Origin: Cladopsammia gracilis
Taxonomy: Eukaryota; Cnidaria; Anthozoa; Scleractinia; Dendrophylliidae
NCBI GenBank assembly: GCA_022457155.1
Contig: JAJGOT010000201.1
Location: 273,501-337,500 of the forward strand
DNA: 64,000 nt
Reading direction: 5' to 3'
Part shown: positions 55,457 to 64,000 of the stretch, piece by piece
Layout of the letters: each line of letters starts with the position of its first letter
How positions within the stretch are numbered: the stretch's first letter is position 1
The notes under the pieces: generated by a model
What the model saw: only the letters and a program-made list of their open reading frames with translations
Database searches by the model: none
Told to the model about the DNA's origin: nothing
Made by a program: the position numbers and the translations under genes

Positions 55457-56931
55457 ACGCTATTTTTGTGTCAACATTAATTAAAGATATAGGTCTCCAA
55501 CTTTTAATTAATATTTTATCTTTGTCCTTTTTTTCTAATAAAGTAACCACCGCTTGCCTTTGCGTATTGGATAGTTGTCCATGCTCATGTGCATATTATA
55601 ACAGTCAACTAAGTGTTTTCCAAAGATTGGCCAGAAGACTAAGTAAAACTCAACAGTGAGTTCATTTCCGGGTGTTTTATTTTTTTGAAAAGATTTTAAA
55701 GAATTGTAACACTCGTTAGCAGTTAATTTTTCCTCACATTTTTCTTTCTGTGCTTCCGTGAGTTTTGGTATGGAAACCTTTTCAAAAAAGGAAGCATTAC
55801 TATATCATTACTTGGCTTCTCATGATAAAGATCAGAATAAAAGCTACTAAGTTCATCCATGATCACTTTAGGAGATGTTGTAAGAGATTGATCTCTTGTA
55901 TAAATCTTCCGGATAGATCTCGTTACCTCTGGAGCTTTCTAAGTTTAAAAATACTTGTTACTTTTTTCACCCTCTTCATACCACTTAGCTCTCGAACGTA
56001 TTATTGCTCCTTTTGTGATATATTCATATTGAAGGTCATATTCTGTTTTGAGAATCTCTAACCTATTTATATTATCGGTTGATGGATTTTGATCACACAT
56101 AATTTGGAAGTGTTTTAACGTTTCCTCCATTTCTGATAATTTTACTCGTCTTTCTCTAGCCTTTCCTTTACTATACGAAAGGTAACTTGTCTAATCTTGT
56201 ATTTGATGAGATCCCAGAACACTTTAGGATCCTGAATATCAGTAAATTATTTAATCCAGATCGGATAACTATTATTTATCAAATCTACATATTCCTTGTC
56301 CTCTGTAAGACTTGAGTTAAACTTCCAGAACGAGGGTCCACGTGACTGATTTTCTATCCCATTGATAGATAACACAACTGCTGAATGATCAGACTTAATG
56401 AAAGGAATGATGTCAACTTGGTCAACATCCTCTTGAAGTGTGTTATCCGTTAACCAAACATCAAGTCTTCTTTGTATAAAGGGGGTTTTCTGTCTCCAAG
56501 TAAAACGTTTCGTTTCTGGTTCCTGATCCTCCAGATATCGACTAAGTCATGTAACAAACAAATGTCTTCAATTTGTTTTACAGATTCTCTTAATTTTGGT
56601 TTACCGCCATGACTATCGAAGTCTGGATCGAAAATAACACTTAAGTCTCCACCTATAATGATCTTGCCGTCGTCCTATATATTGATTTTATCCAATTCAT
56701 CCTTGATTTGGTCGAAAAAAAGAAGTTGTTCATCAGATTTGTTTGGAGCATAAATATTCAAAAATATGAACTTTTGATCTTGTACTAATGCCTCCACCAG
56801 AACAAAACGACCTTGGTTATCCTGACGAATAGATTTAAGCTCAAATTCTAAACAATTTCTAATCATGATCATAGTGCCCCTGCTATGCTCAGAGCCATGC
56901 GAAAAAAATGTTTTACCTTTCCATTGACTAT

Positions 56932-58258
56932 TGTTAAACAATAAAAATGGAAGCGATGGAAAATGTTCGCAGTGCGCACGTTTTTGACTCACAATTATTA
57001 AAGGAATTTTATTCGGTGTTTGGGATTTATTGCAAAATTCATTCGTTTCGGGAATATCTATAGATCAAGGGGAAATATCATAAAAAAGCAATTTGACTCA
57101 TTTTAGTTGATGTTAACTCCTACGCATGAGCACTGATCAAACGACATCCTCTCCCGAGATGAGGAAATGATTTCTGTGGATTCATTCTCCTTGGTCTTGT
57201 TGAAGGAAAATGTTGATTGAAGAGTAACGTTAGCCACTTGTGACAATTGCTACAATATATGTTTATAGTGGAGTTGTTGTAAGCGTTATTGTTGATTGGT
57301 TTGAGTAAGCTACTTCACTACTAGGAGGTTTGGTTTCTGAGTTAATTGATGATCGATAGAAAGTTTCTCCTGACATGAACTCGGTACAAAGGAGATGTAC
57401 CGATTTGGTGCATCTCCGCGGTAACACTTCTGTTCATGAGATATGTTTAATTAGAGCTTTTGGCAGATGACAAAGCCTTGTTTATATTAAGTATTTTGTC
57501 TAGTTTGACATTTTTTACCTTAATCTGGTCTCCCTTCGATATTAACCAGGAACTGACTACCCTGCTTGTTTTTTTTAAAGAGTTTTAAGCGTGTTTCTTT
57601 GAGTTTTTAACCGAATTCTTGGCAGTGGATAACTTTAATTAGGCTTAGTGGTTTTATAGGTGTTTTTGTAATCAAACGACTATTGTTTTAAATTCTGCTT
57701 TGTACTTTGAACTGCATTTTTAATTTACCCTTTAAGTTTGCAATCACGTTCGTGGTTAAATTATGGAAAAGTTGTAGCAAATCATCTTCCATGAAGAAGC
57801 TTAACACCTTCTGTAAATTGACAACTAACAACCTTAGATTTTCAAACTGTAATTTTAGTACTTTCCTATCTGTTAGTATGAAAAGTCTGTTTACTGGTAT
57901 GTATCCTGTAGTTTTTATATTGTTCTCCTAGTTTTATATTAGCCAGTTGACTTAAGCTTAGCAGTGAAAACTTCGGTTGAAGAGTCATTTCGACAAAGCA
58001 GTTATCTCGAAGGTTTCATGCTAATGGGACTGTTTTAACCAATCGGATTAGACTTACGTCAGCATTCTGTTTGCGCTAAGCAGCTGGTTTCCTGGCTGAT
58101 ATAAAAATGCGTGTAACACTGATCTAGCAGACAATTGTAAAGTACGAGTTGCGCTAACTTCGTATCACCTGACTGAAGAATTAAAAGGAGTCAATTGAAC
58201 AAGTACCCGTCTTTTTGTTGTGAGAACCAGCCAGTACCCCCAGAAAGGTTCCTCAACA
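56932..58258 (+). mobile_element. Probable solo LTR, 1327 bp
   Basis: Begins TGTTAAACAA and ends CCTCAACA, with a 4-bp target duplication CTAT (56928-56931 and 58259-58262). Near the 3' end a TATAAAA box at 58100 is followed about 75 bases later by an A-rich signal (GAATTAAAAGG), as in the promoter and R/U5 end of an LTR. It is non-coding. It interrupts the endonuclease of the minus-strand LINE. A Ty3/gypsy origin is plausible but not shown. Confidence 0.55.
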
Positions 58259-58920
58259 CTATTCCAAGTATTTTTAACCTCCTTAGTACTATATGTTTCT
58301 TCTAAGAAACAAATATCCGCTTGTTGCTTCACCAGCCATCCAAACACTGTTTTCCGTTTCTCAAAAGACCGAATCCCTCGAGCATTTAGTGATACTAATT
58401 TAAATGCAACATTTAAAATTTTTCATCGAATCATTCACGACTTGCCACCTTTGACAAAAGACCCCATTACTCGTATAACTTACTTTAGCATAAGAAAAAT
58501 GTACATAACTGTATTCAAATATCGGCCTTCCAAAAAACTATGGTGCAACAATACTTAACATTGAGAACTATCAATAATACAAAAACAGTATTGTACGGCA
58601 ACCAGAAATACTGTTTTGCTGCCGTAGAACGAATCGAGGATTGAAAACTACCAATAAAGAAAAATAAAAAAAATAATTAATACACGAAAGTAAACAAATA
58701 AATACTATTTTATCCGAAATTCTAAATTGATCTCTCGCCCCTCTCGGTTCCCAAAATACAAAATATAACCTGAATTAAAGAATTTTACGTGAAATACCGC
58801 TAACATATAGCTATGTAAAACTTCAATCAAAATAATAAAAGTGGGTTTAAAACTCCATCAATGAACAATTTATCCGGTTGAGCTCGACTAAAGTAAGCAG
58901 TCTTACCGTCTTTTCTTGCC

Positions 58921-59680
58921 TCAGACAGTTTTTTTCATTTGAAGTTTCCTACGTCGTGCAATTTCCTGCGGGAAGTCGGCAGACAAACCATACCCGATAT
59001 CTTTTAGAGATTTAGCTTTTGAGAACACGAATTCTCTGTCGCTGTAACGAAGGAAGCGAGCTAGAATTGGTCGCGGCCTCCCATCTTCGTTGATCTTGCC
59101 CACTCTATGTACCCTTTGAAATTCTATATCACCTTGTTTTACCTTCTAGCAGTTCTCTAAGAATACTTCAAGTTCTTTCAGCGTGTTTTCTCCGTCACCG
59201 TCCTCGTTAATACCATAAAATCTTAAATTTTCTCGCCTTGAGTACACTTCAGCATATAGCAGTTTGTCTTCCAACGCTTTATACTTTCCATTGCAAACTT
59301 CTTTGGCTTCTTCGCCCGCGGCTTTGACTTCGTTTACTTGTTTGTTAAGTTCTGTTACGCCATTTGTCAATTCGTCAACTGTTTGCCGTGTTTTCAAATG
59401 GTCCACTTCCAGTTTTTGAACCTTGTTTACCAGCCTGTCAAATTTCCTCTCCAAATTTAAAACCGAGGAATTAATTTGTTCTAGTTTTTTGTCCATATCG
59501 TCTAACCTCGTTAGAATTAACTTGATTTTAGATCCTAAACCTTGTGCCATGGCGAGTGCGTCCCAAGTTTCATCCGTTGAAAGATCCAGCGAGGAGCTCG
59601 AACTTGACCTTGTTTTTTTTTTATCCTTTTCTCTTGCGGAGATTTTAAGTTTAGCTCGCTATCTGAAAGGCTAGAATTGC
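58921..59680 (-). pseudogene. Minus-strand LINE ORF1
   Basis: The frame from 59550 has a coiled coil (LDDMDKKLEQINSSVLNLE) and the RRM entry YSRRENLRFYGINEDGD, ending at a TAG at 59146-59148. The C-terminal RPRPILARFLRYSD is in another frame (59103-58921). In-frame sequence upstream of 59550 is Ser/Lys-rich, so the start may lie near 59680. It matches ORF1 at 42790 in architecture. Confidence 0.82.
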
Positions 59681-59839
59681 TTGTATGGTTTTTTTCTTTT
59701 CGACGTCTTAAACATCAGAACATTTCAGTTAAATATCATTTGTAAGAAACGAAAGTATGAAGAGTGACCAAACACACGTCTACTCACCTCGCATACCTCG
59801 ATCCAATCCGCCTTTCTCTTTTCTCTTTTCTTGAAACAC

Positions 59840-62161
59840 GACGATCATTATTACGGGTTGAAATCCATTCCCGCCATTCTCGGACGCAGTTACTATTGCC
59901 ACTTGTGCGAGAAGGGGTACAACACGGAGGATTTTGCGCATCATCCCTGCGTGAAACGACCTTGCGTGGCCTGCAAACAGAAAGACTGCCGCGATTACCT
60001 GGTGTTCCTCCCGGGCGACAGCAAACCCCCACGACCGACGCAACGCCCCTGCCCCGACCGCAGACGCTGTTTTTACGGAGACCGTTGCTACGAAAATCAT
60101 CGGGTGTTTTCTCCCAACGGACAAGGGGCCGACATCCCGGAACACTCCGTCTGCGCCAATCTCTAAACGTGCGAGAAATGCCGCAAGTCTCTCGATTGGT
60201 GGAAATATCGACGCAAACGTCCACGTCCCCACAAGTGTGAAGAATATTATTGCAAGACCTGCAAGGATTATGCGGACGTCAGCACCCATCGTTGTTACTC
60301 CAGCCGGTGCACGATCCAGACCCGGAGGAGGAAGCAGCAGCAGGACCGCCTCCCGCCAAATGCGCTAGACCAGCCCCGCGTCATGCCGTCCGCTTCCTAG
60401 CCGCCAACGAACCCGACTCTGGGGGAGAAGAAAACGAGAATGAGGAGGAGAAAGAGGAAGAGACTCGGCCCCGATTACCGCACTATTTCGTGTATGCGGA
60501 TTACGAATGCACGCAGGACGACCGATTGCACGTGTCCATCCTCATCTGTGCCAAAGGGGAGGACCATCTCGTCACCGTGAACGCCCTGGTGTTTTACGGT
60601 CGCGATTGCACCGGGTAATTTTACGATTGGCTGCTGACCAAAACGGAGTTGCTGGGCGAACTTCGGGAAGTCATCGTGATCTTTTACAATTTCAAAGGTT
60701 ACGACGGGATGTTCGTCCTCCAATACCTCTACGACAATCGCATCGACGTCAAAGATCAAATTTGCGTGGGATCGAAAATCTTGAGCCTGAGAGCCGGACG
60801 CTTGACGTTCAAGGGCAGTTTGTGTTTCCTTCCATTACCTCTCTCCGCCTTTGCCGCCACGTTCAATCTGACGGAAAGCAAGAAAGGCTTCTTTCCGCAT
60901 TTCTTCAACACCGAGGCCCATCAAGAGTACGTGGGGCCTTGTACGAGGGGTTGTTTTATCCCAGGCGCCGTACCGTTGCAAAGGGAAAATCACGTTTCTC
61001 CTGTGTTGAGCCTGCGTGGAGGAAGAGATCCCCAAGCGCGTGATCGAGCGAACCTGGGTGTGCGAACACACGGCGAGTCAACGCAGCATCCGAGGGACGT
61101 GGTGCACCCCCGAACTCGTCAAAGCCGTGCAAAAGGGGTAACGCATTCTTCAAATTCACGAAGTGTACCACTTTCCCCCCGCGCAACGTCGTACCGGGCT
61201 GTTCGAGGACTACGTCAACGTGTGGCTGAAAGGAAAAACGGAAGGCTCCGGGTGGCCGCCGAATGCCGACGGCAGTCTCAAAACACCCAAGCAACAAACG
61301 TTCTTCCTGAACGATTATTGGGGGCGGGAAAGGACCGCCTCAATCGGGCCAACATGAAATCCAACAAGGGGAAAAAAGCCACCAGCAAGCTCGCCCTCAA
61401 TTCCTTCTGTGGAAAATTCGGCGAACGGGAAAACAAACGGAAGATCGAGCAAATCACCGTGCCTGCCAAGCTGCACGAATTCATGAAAGACGAGACGATC
61501 ATCATCCACGATCTCCGCGTCATGAACGACGATTGCCTCGAGATCTCCTACGACAAAATCGACGACGACGTCCCCGGCGGTCAAACCACCAACGTCTTCG
61601 TGGCCGCATTCACCACCTGTTGGGCCCGGTTACGCCTCTACCATCACCTGTATCGCGTGGGAGACAATGCCTGTATTTCGACACGGATTCCGGCGGAATC
61701 CCGGAAATGGAAACCCGGCGAGCCCGAGATCCCCCTGGGCAATTTCCTCTGCGAGATAACGGACGAATTGGACGACAAGAGAGGCAATCGCGACGTCATC
61801 GTCGAATTCTTATCCTGCGACCCGAAAAACTATGCCTACAAGACACGTTTGGGAAAGACGGAAGAGAAAATTCCCGGGTTCACCTTTGATTATGCACGGT
61901 AAACAGCATCTTCATTTTCAAGCCATGAAAGACACCCTGTTCCTCGAACTGCGATCGCCTCTCCCGAAACCGCGCACCGTCAACGTACCCAACCCCCATT
62001 TCATCCAGAGAGACAAGCGCACCAAGACGTTGACCACCGTTCGCATGGACAAACGATGGGGGGTGGTCTACGAAAAACGCGTCATCGGCGACGAATTCAC
62101 TTTCAAGACTCTCCCTTACGGCTACAGTTGGCTTCCACCCGACGAGGATGTCACTGATTAA
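59840..62161 (+). pseudogene. PolB-A polymerase, remainder (right copy)
   Basis: Continues the gene cut at 40601. The Cys/His cluster runs 59890-60290 (CHLCEKGYN, CVACKQKDC), with a TAA at 60164-60166. The exonuclease has Exo I FVYADYEC near 60488 and Exo II NFKGYDG near 60688, with a TAA at 60616-60618. A deletion near 60940 removes Exo III, the Vsr-like domain and the Pol A motif. The Pol B region NSFCGKFGE lies near 61400 and Pol C YFDTDS near 61670 in a shifted frame. The C-terminus KRVIGDEFTFKTLPYGY ends at TAA 62159-62161. It lacks essential parts and is inactive. Confidence 0.88.
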
Positions 62162-62238
62162 AAAAGAAGAAAAACCCGCGAAGAAAAACCCGGACGCGAA
62201 CCCAGGGCAACGTGACTTTTGACCCGACGAACTATCAA

Positions 62239-62364
62239 AGGGGTGTTCTCCCAATCGGGAATGGAACCCATGTCCCCGTTTGTCAACTAGCTTTTTGTTG
62301 TTGTTTTGTTTTTTCTTCGCATGTCAGGGGCGTTCTCCCATTCGGGGATGGAACCAATGTCCCC
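62239..62364 (+). repeat. Doubled 39-bp motif, right arm end
   Basis: Copies at 62239-62277 and 62326-62364, the counterparts of 272-398. Each starts AGGGG and ends TGTCCCC. Confidence 0.7.
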
Positions 62365-62395
62365 GCTTGTAACGCTTGTTTTTTGTTACGTTGTT

Positions 62396-62401
62396 AATAA
62401 A
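62396..62401 (+). terminator. Poly(A) signal of right PolB-A
   Basis: AATAAA about 235 bases after the PolB-A stop, conserved with the left arm. Confidence 0.5.
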
Positions 62402-62850
62402 AAGACATTTTTTGTGTGTGTTATGTTTCCTCCTTTTGGCCGAGCGGGATCTGGGACCCACCCAGCGAGCGGAATCCCGAACAATTCTCGAACGAATCCG
62501 AGCCATCCCCGAGCGAGATCTGGGACCCTCGACACATCCTGGTTGTTTGAGACAACCACTTCCAGTTTCACCATTAAGGTCACTTCCGGTCAGTCGAACA
62601 CTCCCACCCCTCCCCCCAATTTTGTTTGGCTCACTTTCATGCAACACATGATGTCATCCCCTTTCCACTCGGCCTCTGATTGGCTCCCGCTTGGTTGGGT
62701 GAGGTCAAGTGTCCTACAATCCTGGCTTCTGCTTGGTCGACTACCCCTAGGGGTACCATCCTAACAATCGAGTGTAGTTCAGAACACAGGTTGAGCCACC
62801 TATTAGTAGTTGAACCTAAAATTCTTTTTGCGTAGTTATAAAACTAACTC

Positions 62851-63390
62851 TTTCAAACACACGATGCCAAAGTTTGATACGTTTAGGGTACAAATTGTTG
62901 AAGTTACAAACGCTCAAAGTTGTGGGATTTTACCCTAAAAAATGGTCACAAAATTCAAGGGACTGGGGTCGAGTTGTGACGTAATGTTGATTGCAAAAGT
63001 TTGTTTACACTCAGTGACTCTCAGTGAGTTCTTGCAGCTACGGAGGATTTAAGAGGGAAAAGATTCAGAAATGGATTGCTTGTCTAATGTTTCAAGCAAC
63101 CATAAGGAAGTTGAAAGCAACAAAGATGAAGATGTGGAGGCCTACAGCCAAGTTACACTGTATTAGGACGAACTTCTCTTCCCTCTTAGTTTTCTTACTC
63201 TCCGCCATACTAACTGTACCAGATCGATCTGATATTGTACCCAACATTACGTCACATCACGTGACTTTTTGATATTTTGGCCGCACGTTATGAAGACCAT
63301 TTTTAGGCCAAAATAGGGTAACTTTGAACGCTTGTAACTTCGACAATTTTTACCCTAAACGTCTCAAACTTCGGAATCGTGTGTTTCAAA
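62851..63390. mobile_element. Foldback/MITE-like element outside right arm
   Basis: Arms 62851-62946 and 63295-63390 are inverted copies with some differences (AAACACACGATGCC and complement). A further inner match GTGACGTAATGTTG is at 62976-62989 against 63242-63255. The interior is about 250 bases with no recognisable gene. No clear target duplication. Confidence 0.65.
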
Positions 63391-63459
63391 GGGTAAATAT
63401 TACTAGTGGGTCCATATTGGAAGTGAAGTGCTGCCACATTTGGAAGCCTGAATTTATCT

Positions 63460-64000
63460 ATTCACTCCTGCGCGATTTCTCAGTTTTTAAACAAATCAAC
63501 GCGAATTGAGGAACGATAATAAACCTGGCAATGCGCACAAGAATAAGAGCGAACAGAGACTTGAAAAAACAACATCTCTCCAGTCTAGAATAATTGGTGT
63601 GAACGATTTTCGAATCAGTTGCATATGAAAAATAGCCTGAAAAATAGCCTGAAAAATAGCCTGAAAAACTAACTTGAAAGTCAAAATACGAAACATTACG
63701 CAGACATTTTGGATTTTGCAATGCGAGGGAAATTAGAGCTGCGAAATGCAAATCCAGACCAATTCTTGAAATAACAAACACAGAAAAAAGGACAGCAAAT
63801 TCTCTCAGTTTAAAGTTTTATTCAAATATCTATTAGATTACTCTCAAAAGCAAAACACGTTATAAGTTATTGCATCGAGGAAATTGTCCAATTGCAGAAT
63901 ACCCGGCCCATTTTCAGCGACATAAATCAAGACTGCTACCGCGGTCCGCAGTCCATTATTTACCGGGGCCCAGCCGAAGGCTGGCACCGGTCATAAAATG
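63460..64000 (+). repeat. Dispersed repeat, second copy of LINE 5' region
   Basis: Shares ordered words with 41440-42000, for example AACAAACACA-AAAA-GGACA and TTATTCAAAT-TC-ATTAG, then AAAGCAAAAC-CG. It ends at the window edge with CAGCCGAAGGCTGG, comparable to the hairpin near 42580. It may be the start of another LINE copy running out of the window. Confidence 0.5.
63626..63669. repeat. 12-bp tandem repeat
   Basis: Three and a half copies of TGAAAAATAGCC within the dispersed repeat. The copy at 41600 lacks it. Confidence 0.85.

Larger units (their letters stand above)
51870..58410 (-). pseudogene. Minus-strand LINE ORF2 with insertions
   Basis: Read on the minus strand, the endonuclease opens near 58405 (SLNARGIRSFEKRKTVF; CFLEETYSTK near 58300). 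It resumes after the solo LTR at 56931 (FFSHGSEHSRGT; NIYAPNKS near 56745). RT parts are WRPISLINVDTKIA near 55470 and, after the TIR element, ASKALAKRLEP near 53830. RGVRQGDPLSPF lies near 53190 and the active site YADDMTCF near 53060. The connector and thumb follow at 52470-51890, where the plus-strand LINE interrupts. Several frameshifts and stops. Motifs and layout match those of the plus-strand LINE. Confidence 0.85.
40613..59828 (-). mobile_element. Minus-strand L1/Tx1-like LINE with nested insertions
   Basis: Flanked by an 11-bp target duplication TCTTGAAACAC (40602-40612 and 59829-59839). Its 3' end, with a short T-rich tail on the plus strand, is at 40613. ORF1 lies near the other end. 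The LINE body is 51870-59828 plus 40613-41412. The plus-strand LINE separates the two parts. Other insertions are a SINE, a solo LTR and a TIR element. Removing them leaves about 5.5 kb, a plausible LINE length. Confidence 0.8.
37079..62632. repeat. Right arm of giant inverted duplication
   Basis: This is the mirror copy of the left arm. It carries the LINE tail (37079-37346), the array (to about 38712), two promoters, the acidic gene and PolB-A in plus orientation. It is longer only because a 19.2-kb LINE nest (40613-59828) lies inside PolB-A. It also lacks about 2 kb present at 12.66-14.65 kb on the left, and has a deletion in PolB-A near 60940. Similarity to the left arm fades around 62632, which pairs with base 1, so the true outer edge is not resolved. 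Confidence 0.9.

Overview
The window looks like repeat-dense DNA from a marine invertebrate, most likely a cnidarian (stony coral or sea anemone). That placement rests on the mix of element types: BEL/Pao, DIRS, Penelope, Helitron, Polinton-like PolB elements, L1/Tx1-type LINEs and many TIR elements. No diagnostic host gene was found. I recognise no host protein-coding gene, rRNA or free-standing tRNA gene in 64 kb. Almost every long reading frame belongs to a transposable element, and nearly all carry stops or frameshifts.

The backbone is a giant inverted duplication. The left arm (1-17036) and the right arm (37079-62632) are reverse complements around a 20-kb spacer. Reading from the spacer outward, each arm holds a LINE 3' tail with a TGAT repeat, a satellite-like array with ~360-bp units, a small acidic-protein gene with its promoter, a protein-primed-type DNA polymerase B gene (PolB-A) with a closely related promoter, and an outer end with a doubled motif and a poly(A) signal. 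Both arms share the junction of the LINE tail with the array, so the arms arose by duplication after that insertion. Each arm was then broken separately. On the left a BEL/Pao element (2054-9616, TSD AGTGG) sits inside PolB-A. On the right a 19.2-kb nest (40613-59828) sits inside PolB-A.

The right-arm nest has several levels. A minus-strand L1/Tx1-like LINE with an 11-bp TSD holds a tRNA-headed SINE, a solo LTR, a 9-bp-TSD TIR element, and a complete-looking plus-strand LINE of the same type. The plus-strand LINE itself holds another 9-bp-TSD TIR element, a piggyBac-type MITE flanked by TTAA, an ~850-bp insertion with a strong hairpin, and a Harbinger-type MITE flanked by TTA. Both 9-bp-TSD elements carry a decayed RecQ-type helicase fragment.

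The spacer (17037-37078) holds, in order, a foldback element, a Penelope-like 3' end with a GIY-YIG domain, a Helitron with Rep and Pif1-like helicase, a tandem repeat with nested MITEs, a 186-bp palindrome, a Polinton/adintovirus-like element (PolB-B, retroviral-type integrase and four small ORFs that share a TATATAC motif just before the start codon), and a DIRS-type retrotransposon ending in its inverted repeats.

The most unusual signals are the inverted PolB-A arms, the duplicated promoter-plus-leader module inside them, the shared start-proximal motif of the Polinton-like genes, and the RecQ-bearing TIR family. Boundaries were placed by eye from TSDs and repeat ends. Nothing was searched against a database.
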